This document shows, piece by piece, positions 16,145-24,231 of a stretch of 51,124 nucleotides of DNA. Each line of letters starts with the position of its first letter. Position 1 is the stretch's first letter. The notes beneath the pieces are model-generated. The model saw only the letters and a program-made list of their open reading frames with translations, had not been told where the DNA came from and did not search any database. A program made the translations under genes and the position numbers. The DNA is from an uncultured bacterium (GTDB taxonomy: Bacteria > Myxococcota_A > UBA796 > CAJQPC01), in contig CAJQPC010000146.1 in the NCBI GenBank assembly GCA_905480105.1, forward strand, positions 1 to 51,124, written 5' to 3'.

Positions 16145-17048
16145 GTCTGGCGTCATCGTCGGAGCCGACCACATCCAGCGCCTTCAGGCGGCCCTCGATC
16201 TCCAGCATGTCCACTTCGAGTTCAGCAGCTTGGCGGGCTGCCCTCTCTCCGTCCCGATCCACCAGAGCATCGACTTGCTCACTGAGAGCTTGCCGCCGGG
16301 CCAGCGCCAAGCGGGCTTGGGTGTGACTTCCCAGCGCGTCCTTCTGTTCTCTGAGGTCCTTGAGCAGACCGCTGAGCGACGCATATTGGGTGTTTAACCG
16401 CAGCTGCTCAGCCTTCAGGGCCTGAAGGTCTGCGTCATCCTCGTTCAAGGCCAGTCCTGCGTTGCTGCGGCGAAGCGCTTGTTCCAGACCCACCATCTCT
16501 GCAGTCTTCTCACGCATCGTGCGCAGACTGCGCGCCGCATCTCGGATGCGCGTCTCTAAGAAGTGCAGATCCGCGGAATAGGAGAAGACCACCCCCTGAT
16601 GAACCGCAATGAAGCTGTGAGCCAACAGCTTCTTGACGGCCACGCCCAACTCCTCCGCCAGTTGGCTCTCATGGGCACTGGGGCCGAGTCGGCGCTCGCG
16701 CTTGAGGATCCAAACAAAAGCCGCAAGCCCCAGAGCGATGCTGATCCATTGCCCCAGAATGCTTAGGAAGATCCACAATGGAATGCTCAGGGCCAGCCAA
16801 ATGACGAGGGCGATACCAGCCTTGATTAGCCCTCGTTTCGGAGCGGACTCCGCGCTTCGTTCGAGCTTGCCCCAATGCTCCAGAACCGAGAAGGCCGGGT
16901 GACTATCGGGCAGATCCCCTCCTAAATCCAGCACACCTGCCCCTGCCAGTCGCTGCCGCCAGACGGGGATGGAGCCCCCACCATCCTCTCGGCTCAGACG
17001 GGCTGCGTCCAGTTCTACATGGCGAAGTGCAGGTCCATTGGCGCTCAA
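16095..17048 (-). CDS. Membrane protein with two helices and a long coiled coil
   Basis: A 317-residue protein. A soluble N-terminal part (about 1-85) is followed by two closely spaced hydrophobic helices (IKAGIALVIWLALSIPLWIF and WISIALGLAAFVWIL). A roughly 190-residue helical region comes next, with heptad-like runs (LQALKAEQLRLNTQYASLSG, ARRQALSEQVDALVD) predicting a coiled coil. The start is a TTG at 17048, supported by AGGAGAG a few bases upstream. It is divergent from the carbamoyltransferase gene with only 20 bases between start codons, and overlaps trmK by 50 bases at its 3' end. No family recognised; possibly a structural or scaffold protein of the inner membrane. Confidence 0.75.
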   Translation of the reverse strand: MSANGPALRHVELDAARLSREDGGGSIPVWRQRLAGAGVLDLGGDLPDSHPAFSVLEHWGKLERSAESAPKRGLIKAGIALVIWLALSIPLWIFLSILGQWISIALGLAAFVWILKRERRLGPSAHESQLAEELGVAVKKLLAHSFIAVHQGVVFSYSADLHFLETRIRDAARSLRTMREKTAEMVGLEQALRRSNAGLALNEDDADLQALKAEQLRLNTQYASLSGLLKDLREQKDALGSHTQARLALARRQALSEQVDALVDRDGERAARQAAELEVDMLEIEGRLKALDVVGSDDDARLRATLEVRALEAAARL

Positions 17049-17068
17049 AAGTCTCTCCTGGGAGTAGA
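17049..17068. promoter_or_regulatory. Back-to-back ribosome-binding sites of a divergent gene pair
   Basis: The 20 bases between the leftward TTG (17048) and the rightward ATG (17069) contain CTCTCCTGGGAG. The top strand supplies GGGAG four bases before ATG; the bottom strand supplies AGGAGAG before TTG. This fixes both starts and leaves no room for promoters between the genes, so each promoter must lie inside the neighbour's coding region. Confidence 0.7.
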
Positions 17069-18817
17069 ATGAGTGCGATGCACATCCTTGGCCTGTCTTG
17101 CTTTTACCACGACGCTGCAGTGTGCTTGCTGCGTGAGGGTGTGCCCATCGCGGCAGCCTCCGAGCAGGCTTTTACCCGCAAGAAACACGATTCCGACTTT
17201 CCTGTCCAAGGGATCCGCTGGGCCCTAAAACAGGCTGGTATTCGTGCGGATCAAATCGACGCAGTCGCCTTTTACGACAAGCCACTGCTTAAGTTCGACC
17301 GCTTGTTGCGCTACCAGATGGAGCACTTCCCAGGCTCCTTCAAGAGCTTCGTGGACAGCATGCCGCGGTGGATGGGAACACGCCTACGCCTACGAAAGAT
17401 GCTCCAGGAGGAAATCGGCTTTACGGGCCCTATTCTCTACAGCGAGCACCACCTGAGCCACGCGGCCAGCGCCTACTACACCTCGGGCTTTGAGAAGGCA
17501 GCTGTGCTTACGGTCGACGGAGTCGGTGAATGGGCCACTTGCAGTCGCGGAATCGGAGACGGCAACAAACTCAAGCTTCTGGATGAGATCCGCTTCCCGC
17601 ACTCCCTGGGCCTGCTCTACTCGTCGATGACGTTTTACTGCGGATTCAAGGTGAACTCGGCCGAGTACAAGCTGATGGGCTTGGCGCCTTACGGCGAACC
17701 CACGCTGATGGACGAGGTCCGTCAACTCATCGATATCAAGGCAGACGGCAGTTTCCGACTGAACATGAAGTACTTCGCCTTTGAGCGCGGCGAGGCCATG
17801 TTCACCCCTGCCTTCGAAGAGCTGATGGGCGCCCCCAAGCGACCGCTCGGCGACGGGGAGATGTCCACTCACTACAAGAACGCCGCGCGCTCCATCCAAG
17901 AGCTCTTCAACGAAGTGATGGTCAAGCTGGCCAAGTCCGCAATGGAAGCCGCAGGCACGCGCAAGCTCTGTATGGCTGGCGGTGTGGCCCTGAACTGTGT
18001 TGCAAACGGCCAGATTCTCAGGGAAGCCAAGCCCGACGAACTCTATATCCAGCCCGCCGCTGGAGACGCGGGTGGTGCAATGGGAGCCGCCCTGGTGGCC
18101 TGGCACCAGCTCTTAGAAAACCCCCAAGGGCAGCGGCTTCCCAGCCCTTACTTGGGTCCAGGTTACAGCGAGGAGGAAATTCGAGCCACTCTGGACCGCT
18201 ATGGCGCCGTCTACCGACGCTTAGATCGCCAGCCATTGCTGGACGAAGTCGCTGAGCTTCTGGACACGTCCCACGTGGTCGGCTGGTACCAGGGCCGACT
18301 GGAGTGGGGCCCCAGGGCCTTGGGCCATCGCTCGATTCTTGGAGATGCACGGCACCCGGAGATGCGCAGCATCATCAACAGGAGGATCAAGTTCCGCGAG
18401 GGATTTCGACCTTTTGCCCCGTCTTGCCTCGAGTCACAGGTCGAGGAGTACTTCGAGATCGATCGCCCCTCTCCCTACATGCTGTTGGTCGCCCAAGTGC
18501 GCACCAAGTACCGCGAACAACTCCAGGCCATCACCCACATCGACGGCAGCGCGCGCATCCAGACCGTGACTCGGGAGCAAGAGCCCCTCTACCACGACCT
18601 AATCGAGACCTTCTTCCGTCGCACTGGCTGCCCCATTGTCATCAATACAAGCTTGAACGTCCGTGGTGAACCCATTGTGAACACCCCTGAGGACGCCTAC
18701 CTCTGCTTCATGCGTACCCACATGGACGCCATGGCCTTGGGTCCTTTCCTCTGCCTCAAACCAGGTCAGCCAGAGCTCAAGCTTCAGAGCGCCGCCGAAG
18801 CCTTCGGCTACGACTGA
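17069..18817 (+). CDS. NodU/CmcH-family carbamoyltransferase
   Basis: A 582-residue enzyme of the O-carbamoyltransferase family, which transfers a carbamoyl group from carbamoyl phosphate to a hydroxyl of a sugar, antibiotic or other small molecule via a carbamoyl-adenylate. Landmarks: MHILGLSCFYHDAAVCLL at the start, the metal-binding HHLSHAASAYY (about residue 130), KLMGLAPYGEP, CMAGGVALNCVANG, the C-terminal YrdC-like block GRLEWGPRALGHRSIL, FRPFAPSCLE, and NTSLNVRGEPIVNTPEDA. All conserved blocks are present, so it is likely active. The first ATG (17069) has GGGAG four bases upstream. There is no adjacent biosynthetic cluster, glycosyltransferase or methyltransferase on its strand, so the acceptor cannot be guessed from context. 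Confidence 0.93.
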   Translation: MSAMHILGLSCFYHDAAVCLLREGVPIAAASEQAFTRKKHDSDFPVQGIRWALKQAGIRADQIDAVAFYDKPLLKFDRLLRYQMEHFPGSFKSFVDSMPRWMGTRLRLRKMLQEEIGFTGPILYSEHHLSHAASAYYTSGFEKAAVLTVDGVGEWATCSRGIGDGNKLKLLDEIRFPHSLGLLYSSMTFYCGFKVNSAEYKLMGLAPYGEPTLMDEVRQLIDIKADGSFRLNMKYFAFERGEAMFTPAFEELMGAPKRPLGDGEMSTHYKNAARSIQELFNEVMVKLAKSAMEAAGTRKLCMAGGVALNCVANGQILREAKPDELYIQPAAGDAGGAMGAALVAWHQLLENPQGQRLPSPYLGPGYSEEEIRATLDRYGAVYRRLDRQPLLDEVAELLDTSHVVGWYQGRLEWGPRALGHRSILGDARHPEMRSIINRRIKFREGFRPFAPSCLESQVEEYFEIDRPSPYMLLVAQVRTKYREQLQAITHIDGSARIQTVTREQEPLYHDLIETFFRRTGCPIVINTSLNVRGEPIVNTPEDAYLCFMRTHMDAMALGPFLCLKPGQPELKLQSAAEAFGYD

Positions 18818-18911
18818 TTCGGCCTTGAAACGCTTCTGAAGTGAGCCAGTAGTGGCCTGAGGGCGGAAGCACAGGTAAACTGACCGGCAGTCCCCCGTCC
18901 CGGAGTCCTCC

Positions 18912-20555
18912 GTGTCCTCGCTCCTACTCCTTCTCTCCGCACCACACGTTCAAGCGGAGACGTGGCCCCCGGGGGTCGTGATCGAGGATGCAGCCGAGCT
19001 CCACGTGACTGAGAGTGGCCTGGCTGCCGCGGTGGCACTCATCCCCGCGCTGCTTCCAGAGCGCATCGACATCGGCGAGGCCATCAATACCGACGGCGGC
19101 ACCTGGTGTTTCAACTACGAATTCAAGATGTACAACGTCTGGGTCGGGGTGGAGCTGGTCGACACAGCGATCGTGCCAGGAAACGGGGTCCTGGACATCG
19201 GGATTGATCTGCTGGTCAACGTCAACGACTCCAGCGACAAGTTTGGGCTCGACTACGAAGTGTTCTGCGTTGGATCGGACTGCCCCGGCTACGTCGAGCC
19301 TTTCGAGGTAACAGTCGACACCCAGATGGCGCTGGACATCGTCACGGGCCCTGACGGCCTTCCCGTGCTGGATGCCACCCTGGGAGACGTGAACGTCGCC
19401 TACGCCGACATCACGGACTACCTGCAGCTGGACTGCTGGATCGGTGATCTAGAGGAGATCCTCAACTGGCTGGGCCTGAGCCTGTACGAGCTGATCTTCG
19501 GATTGGTTGAGAGCGAGCTTCAGAGCGCCATCGCTGACTTTGGCCCACAGCTTGAGGAAGCAGTGGAGGAGGCGTTCTCCGCGGCCAGCATCCAGGAACA
19601 GTTCGAGGTCTTGGACACGACCCTGGACTTGGAACTCTACCCCAGCGACGTCATCATCAAGCCTCAGGGCATGACCATCGTCATGGACGGCAGCGTGTCC
19701 GCTCCGCCCGCAGCATGCGTGGTCGACAGCGGCGGCTCGCTGCGCACGGATGGCCCCCCTCCCACCATCCAGGGCCTCCCGACAGGCACTGAGATCGGAC
19801 TCGTTCTCAGCGACGACTTTATCAACCAGGCGATGTACGCGGTCTGGGTAGGCGGGGTGCTCTGCTATGAGCTCTCCGGCGACGAACCCCTGCCGATCAA
19901 CACCTCCTTACTAAGTCTCTTCGCGGGGGAGGTCTTCACCGACCTCTTCCCAGAAACAGAGGAGATGATCATCGCCACCCGGCCGGTGAACCCACCGGTT
20001 GTGGACTACGACGGCACCCACCATATGGACATCGCGGTGAACCAACTGGGCCTGGAGTTCTACGCCTTGGTGGACGACCGCATGGCCAAGGTCGTGGGCA
20101 TTGACCTGGATGTGGACGCCGGCGTGGACCTGAACTTCGACGGCAACACCGGATTGCTGGCGGCCGAAGTGGCCCTGAGTTCGGAGCAGTTCACGCCCAC
20201 TGTCGCTTCCAACGAGCTGGTGGTCGGCACAGACGACACAATCTTGGAGAACTTCGGCGGCGGCCTGGACACCATCCTGGAGACCGTTGTTGGTGGCCTG
20301 TTGGAGGACATCGCCTTTGGCCTGCCTGGCTTTGAAGGAATCGGCCTGACCAGCATGGAGGTCGAGGCCACTGGAACTCAGCGCGACTGGCTGGGCATCT
20401 GGGTCGGAATCGGCCCCATTCCCTACGAGGCTTCGGGATGTGACGAGGGAGGCGGGTGCTCCGGCGGGTGCTCCGGCGTTCAGGGACGCTCCCGGACCTT
20501 CTGGATGCTTCTCCTGCCCCTGGCCATTGTCGCAATGCGTCGCCGAGACAGCTAG
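18912..20555 (+). CDS. Secreted acidic protein with MYXO-CTERM-like tail
   Basis: A 547-residue exported protein. A short hydrophobic leader (MSSLLLLLSAPHVQAE) starts at a GTG with GGAG seven bases upstream. The mature region is acidic and beta-rich with amphipathic helices (WIGDLEEILNWLGLSLYELI, LLEDIAFGLPGFEGIGL), an arrangement that recalls BPI/LBP-like lipid-binding folds, though I cannot assign a family. The C-terminus reads CDEGGGCSGGCSGVQG, then a hydrophobic helix (TFWMLLLPLAIVAM), then RRRDS: a Gly/Cys motif, helix and basic cap like MYXO-CTERM sorting tags, which are thought to be processed by a rhombosortase-type system and to anchor proteins to the cell surface. The next gene starts six bases after the stop. 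Confidence 0.82.
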   Translation: MSSLLLLLSAPHVQAETWPPGVVIEDAAELHVTESGLAAAVALIPALLPERIDIGEAINTDGGTWCFNYEFKMYNVWVGVELVDTAIVPGNGVLDIGIDLLVNVNDSSDKFGLDYEVFCVGSDCPGYVEPFEVTVDTQMALDIVTGPDGLPVLDATLGDVNVAYADITDYLQLDCWIGDLEEILNWLGLSLYELIFGLVESELQSAIADFGPQLEEAVEEAFSAASIQEQFEVLDTTLDLELYPSDVIIKPQGMTIVMDGSVSAPPAACVVDSGGSLRTDGPPPTIQGLPTGTEIGLVLSDDFINQAMYAVWVGGVLCYELSGDEPLPINTSLLSLFAGEVFTDLFPETEEMIIATRPVNPPVVDYDGTHHMDIAVNQLGLEFYALVDDRMAKVVGIDLDVDAGVDLNFDGNTGLLAAEVALSSEQFTPTVASNELVVGTDDTILENFGGGLDTILETVVGGLLEDIAFGLPGFEGIGLTSMEVEATGTQRDWLGIWVGIGPIPYEASGCDEGGGCSGGCSGVQGRSRTFWMLLLPLAIVAMRRRDS

Positions 20556-20560
20556 CTCCC

Positions 20561-21340
20561 TTGGAGACGGTCTCCTTAGCGCACGCCCGCAAGCTCCTGG
20601 CCTCTGTTGGGGGCTCGGGGCATATACGTTTGGAGCTGGAAGGGCAGGTCGGCCGGTTGGTCATTGACCACCCCAGCGCCCGCAACGCCATCAGTCCGAC
20701 CATGATGCTGGAGCTGGAATCCGCCGTAGAGGCCATCGAGGCTTGGCCTGGCGCCCTACTCTCTATTCGCGGGCAGGGCACCAAGGCATTCTGCGCGGGC
20801 AGCGACCTAAGCGCAGTTCGCGGTGCCCTAGACCGGCCAGACCTGGCCCAGGCGATGACCGTCTTTATGGGCCAGCTCTGCGCACGCCTACTGGCCATTC
20901 CCCAGCTGAGCGTGGCCTGCGTTCAGGGAGCTGCCGTGGGCGGTGGAGCCGAGCTTATGACCTGTGCGGATCTGCGCGTCATTCAGCGAGACGCAAGGGT
21001 GCAGTTTGTACATGGGCGGCTAGGTCTAAGTCCCGGCTGGGGCGGTGCGGCCCGCCTGCGGGCACTCGTGGGCTACAGCGAAGCACTGGCAATCTTGGCC
21101 CGAGCACAGCCCCTAAACCTGGACGCACACCCAGGGCTTTGGCACAGCCTGGCCTTGGATGCAGAACCCGCTACTGAACAGCTCTTCCAGGAACTCTGCG
21201 AGCTGCCAGCGCTCTCCATTCGCGCAGCCAAAGAGGCACTGCAAAGCCCACAGCGAGAGCAGGAGAGCTTTCTTAGGCTCTGGGGCGGAGCCGAGCAGCG
21301 CCTGGCCCTGGCAAAGCTCTCACAAGGTAAGGGGCGCTGA
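20561..21340 (+). CDS. Crotonase-fold enzyme, ethylmalonyl-CoA decarboxylase-like (ECHDC1-like)
   Basis: About 259 residues of the enoyl-CoA hydratase/isomerase superfamily. The oxyanion-hole blocks are AFCAGSDLSAV (about residues 82-92) and VQGAAVGGGAEL. The wording GSDLSAV, VFMGQLCARLLAIPQLSVA, ADLRVI, VQFVHGRLGLSPGWGGAARL is much closer to ethylmalonyl-CoA decarboxylase, a metabolite-proofreading enzyme that removes ethylmalonyl-CoA, than to ordinary hydratases; typical hydratases carry catalytic glutamates that are not obvious here. The start is uncertain: the frame is open far upstream, but it overlaps the preceding gene. I chose TTG at 20561, just after that stop, since the crotonase fold begins about 30 residues later. 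No good Shine-Dalgarno is seen, so coupling to the upstream gene is likely. Confidence 0.78.
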   Translation: METVSLAHARKLLASVGGSGHIRLELEGQVGRLVIDHPSARNAISPTMMLELESAVEAIEAWPGALLSIRGQGTKAFCAGSDLSAVRGALDRPDLAQAMTVFMGQLCARLLAIPQLSVACVQGAAVGGGAELMTCADLRVIQRDARVQFVHGRLGLSPGWGGAARLRALVGYSEALAILARAQPLNLDAHPGLWHSLALDAEPATEQLFQELCELPALSIRAAKEALQSPQREQESFLRLWGGAEQRLALAKLSQGKGR

Positions 21341-21374
21341 AGACGGTTAACGTGCGCTCACGAAAGGAGACCCC

Positions 21375-21851
21375 ATGCTTATCCTGCTTGGCCTGCTGGC
21401 CTGTGGCGCCGACCCCACCATCATCGACGGCAGCGTAGCCGACAACACACTGGGAGAGCCCTTGACCGCCATGTGGGGCGGCCCCTTCATCGTGTTTGTG
21501 AAGGACCAGGTGGATTGCCGCGATCTCGACTTTACTCGACGCACCTACGACCAGGGGAACGCGCCCGTGGACTTTGACATTGTGGCTCTGCAGTTCTCCT
21601 TTGATGCGCCAGACGTCAGCGAAGGGGTGTTCTCTGTCGAGGGAACCGACGCAGTGGTCGACGCCAAAACCCTGATCGTCTCCGGGGGCGCATTCAATGA
21701 GATTAGGGACCGTACAGGCACCATAAACGTAGGTCCCGTAGTCGAACGCGAACCCCTCGAAGGCAGCTTCGAAATCACCTTTTCTGATGACCAAGGCAGC
21801 TTCTCAAGCGATTACTTTTACGCTGAGTACTGCATCAACCTGATCCAATAG
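21375..21851 (+). CDS. Small lipoprotein, unknown
   Basis: A 158-residue protein with a clear lipobox (LGLLACG, lipidated Cys about residue 10) and AAAGGAG five bases before its ATG. The mature protein is acidic and beta-rich (FIVFVKDQVDCRD, FSFDAPDVSEGVFSVEG, GSFEITFSDDQGSF), with two further cysteines (one in VDCRD, one in AEYCINL near the C-terminus) that could form a disulphide. No family recognised. It is last in the rightward run after the crotonase and is convergent with the FAD oxidoreductase gene. Confidence 0.78.
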   Translation: MLILLGLLACGADPTIIDGSVADNTLGEPLTAMWGGPFIVFVKDQVDCRDLDFTRRTYDQGNAPVDFDIVALQFSFDAPDVSEGVFSVEGTDAVVDAKTLIVSGGAFNEIRDRTGTINVGPVVEREPLEGSFEITFSDDQGSFSSDYFYAEYCINLIQ

Positions 21852-21909
21852 CGCGCTTGCCCCCTGCCGTGGGGCCCATGATGCTCTGACTCTCCAGGGC
21901 ATATGACGG

Positions 21910-23196
21910 CTAACGCTCGATGAAGCGGGTCACCGGGACGCCCTCGTCAGACATCTTGATCGGTGGATCAACCTGGGTACGCAGGGCTTCGTGCCAAGCG
22001 TCTGGGTCTTCCCCAATGCTGCGAGCCAAGCGAAGGGACTGCCCCGGATCCATCCACCGGTACGCCGCGCTCCGTCCGACAAGTCCGATTCCCATCCCAT
22101 GCAGGGCACGGGTGACCCGCGTCGCATCGGGGAACCAGCGCCCCACCTGCCATGCGGGATCGTAGTCCGGCATGCGCCGGAGAAGACCTTGGGTCTCGTC
22201 AGCTCGACCAATCTCCAGGATCGAAATGGCCTCGGCGCACTGCACCAGCAAGCGGGCGTCGCCCATCCCCCACTCTGGAGCACCATCGTCCATTGCCATG
22301 TGGCAGCACACCCCATCCAACGTTCCGTCATCCTTCATGGAAACCGGCGTGACTCGGAAGAAGGGAGCCTTGTCCACGATGTGTAGGACTTCGGGCAGGA
22401 GCTCCGCTCCCGGCATGGGCAAGAAGGCCTCAATGCGGTGGCGCGTCTTGAGCCGGCGCATGTCTACCGCCAAGATCTCGGAAATTTCACCATCCAGCCA
22501 TTCGGCCAGCTCAGGAATGGGCCCGGACCAGAACAGTCGGTCCGTCTCCACCCGCCCTTGATTCGTGTAGACCGCGCATACTCTGCCGTCTTGGATCTCC
22601 AGCCCCTCAAAATCCGCGGCCTCTCGTTGGGTATGAGAAAGCAGTGTTTCATGAGCTGAAAAGGCGCTTTGACCGACCCGCGCCCAGCCAGGGCTATCGG
22701 TGACACCATGGTGGATTTTGGCGACCGCGATCGCCACGGCCTCCGGAACTCCAAAACGCCGCTGGGCGTATGGCGCGTGAAGCTGTTCATAGAGGGCGCG
22801 CCCGTAGCGGTAAACCACCCAGTCCCGATAGCTGCGCTGCTCGTGCCCCCCACCAATGACTTCGCGGGCCCTGATGTTCGCCCGGGTCCTGGTCCAGTCT
22901 GTCAGAGCGCGCTGGGCCCCTTGAGGGGGCAGCATACGGGCCAACTGCCTGCGACGAAACGGCAGTTCCAGCCGCCTACCTTTGGCCAGCATCTGGCTGC
23001 TAACGCTCACACTGGGCGCCCCACCGGCCAACTCCTGGACGATCCCTGAGGTGCCATGGTCCTCAAAGAGTCCCATGTCTACAGGCAGATGTGGGTGGTC
23101 CACCACACGGGGGTTCGCGTCCAGCCACTGGACCTGAGGCATGGCTGCTGCAGCACGCAGAGCGCAGGGTCCACTACCGATCAGCACTGGGGGCAT
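21910..23196 (-). CDS. FAD-dependent oxidoreductase, amine-oxidase/protoporphyrinogen-oxidase-like
   Basis: About 428 residues. The N-terminus [19 protein letters not shown] is a Rossmann dinucleotide-binding strand-turn-helix with a slightly unusual GxGxCA loop, followed by [10 protein letters not shown] at the acidic end of strand 2. Further on are [26 protein letters not shown], the usual post-FAD segment of NAD(P)-binding amine-oxidase-like flavoproteins, and a C-terminal [29 protein letters not shown] that plays the FAD-ribityl role. I see no motif naming a substrate. The start is the ATG at 23196 with GGAGG four bases upstream; an upstream in-frame ATG at 23211 overlaps the start of the divergent Nudix gene and is less likely. 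Confidence 0.78.
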   Translation of the reverse strand: MPPVLIGSGPCALRAAAAMPQVQWLDANPRVVDHPHLPVDMGLFEDHGTSGIVQELAGGAPSVSVSSQMLAKGRRLELPFRRRQLARMLPPQGAQRALTDWTRTRANIRAREVIGGGHEQRSYRDWVVYRYGRALYEQLHAPYAQRRFGVPEAVAIAVAKIHHGVTDSPGWARVGQSAFSAHETLLSHTQREAADFEGLEIQDGRVCAVYTNQGRVETDRLFWSGPIPELAEWLDGEISEILAVDMRRLKTRHRIEAFLPMPGAELLPEVLHIVDKAPFFRVTPVSMKDDGTLDGVCCHMAMDDGAPEWGMGDARLLVQCAEAISILEIGRADETQGLLRRMPDYDPAWQVGRWFPDATRVTRALHGMGIGLVGRSAAYRWMDPGQSLRLARSIGEDPDAWHEALRTQVDPPIKMSDEGVPVTRFIER

Positions 23197-23209
23197 CCAT
23201 CCTCCGAAC

Positions 23210-23683
23210 ATGGATAGACTTAACACCACGAAGATTGCTGCAATTGGAGCCAAGGTCTTGGAGTACCGGAATCCCACGCCCACCGTGGACTTGATCATCG
23301 CGCAAGGAGAAGGCGTGGTGTTGATCCGAAGGCGCAACCCACCTCTGGGCTGGGCCCTGCCGGGTGGCTTTGTGGATGAGGGAGAGACGGTCGAGGCCGC
23401 CGCAGAGCGCGAGGCTTTGGAAGAGACCGGGCTGAGCGTCACCCTCCGCGAGCTGTTTTACGTCTACTCGGATCCGAAACGCGACTCTCGCCAGCACAAC
23501 CTCTCCGTGGTCTTTACAGCCACGGCCAGCGGCACACCAAAGGGTGCAGATGACGCCGAAGAGGCCAGGGTATTCTCCCTGAGAGAACTGCCTATTCTTG
23601 TCTTTGACCACGCCCGCATCCTCAGAGACTACCAGCATTACCTGGCTACCGGCGAGCGTCCCGACCCTCAGGAAGGACGATAG
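23210..23683 (+). CDS. Nudix hydrolase
   Basis: A 157-residue Nudix pyrophosphohydrolase. The Nudix box [20 protein letters not shown], followed by TGL, matches GX5EX7REUXEEXGU exactly and so keeps all metal-binding glutamates. The preceding [23 protein letters not shown] and [12 protein letters not shown] are typical of the ADP-ribose pyrophosphatase-like group with the [13 protein letters not shown] signature. Substrate could be ADP-ribose, NADH or another nucleoside diphosphate. Start at the ATG at 23210; no good Shine-Dalgarno is seen, and a later TTG is possible. Its 3' end overlaps rsmD by 16 bases; its start is 13 bases from the divergent FAD oxidoreductase start. Confidence 0.9.
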   Translation: MDRLNTTKIAAIGAKVLEYRNPTPTVDLIIAQGEGVVLIRRRNPPLGWALPGGFVDEGETVEAAAEREALEETGLSVTLRELFYVYSDPKRDSRQHNLSVVFTATASGTPKGADDAEEARVFSLRELPILVFDHARILRDYQHYLATGERPDPQEGR

Positions 23684-24186
23684 AAACTTAGCGTTGAGCT
23701 GCCGTATTTTTTTGACCCGATGTGCTCCAGTCCTGGAAACTCGGCCAACTCAGCGCCGGTTCGATGCTCTAAGACCAGATCGCCAGCCACCCGCCCCACC
23801 AAAGCCTTGGCCATGTTCGTGAGGTCCTTGTCATAGGGTGGATCCGCCAGGACGACGTCAAAACGACCCTTGGGGAGCGACCCCGGCACCCTACCGGTCC
23901 GGATCGAGACCCGTTGTCCAAAGTCCAGGCGAGCCACGTTGTGACGGATAAAAGCCAACGCGGCGCGGTTTTGCTCGCAAATCACAACCTGACTTGCCCC
24001 GCGGGAGAGCGCCTCAAAGGACAGCAACCCCGACCCTCCAAACACATCGAGCACGGTACGCCCGGTCAGATCCTGACCCAAGCGCGAGAACAAAGCCTCG
24101 CGGGTGCGCGATGAGGTGGGACGAACGCCCTCTGGCAGTTTGCCGTCCAGCCTGCGTCCGCGGTGGGTGCCGCTCGTGATTCGCAT
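23668..24186 (-). CDS. rsmD: RsmD, 16S rRNA (guanine966-N2)-methyltransferase
   Basis: A 172-residue rRNA methyltransferase that modifies N2 of G966 of 16S rRNA in the 30S subunit. The N-terminus [13 protein letters not shown] and the block [15 protein letters not shown] are diagnostic of RsmD. SAM binding is at [20 protein letters not shown] and the catalytic N-methyltransferase motif is DPPYD. The open frame extends upstream, but the ATG at 24186, with AAGGAGA just upstream, matches the family start. It overlaps the convergent Nudix gene by 16 bases and is divergent from the lipocalin-like protein gene. Confidence 0.93.
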   Translation of the reverse strand: MRITSGTHRGRRLDGKLPEGVRPTSSRTREALFSRLGQDLTGRTVLDVFGGSGLLSFEALSRGASQVVICEQNRAALAFIRHNVARLDFGQRVSIRTGRVPGSLPKGRFDVVLADPPYDKDLTNMAKALVGRVAGDLVLEHRTGAELAEFPGLEHIGSKKYGSSTLSFYRPS

Positions 24187-24231
24187 CTCTTCTCCTTGGT
24201 TGGCCGTCGCGCACGGACTATCGTCTTCGCC

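Noticed and set aside
17390..18106. 238-codon minus-strand frame inside the carbamoyltransferase
   Set aside because: Antisense shadow of a gene with all conserved blocks.
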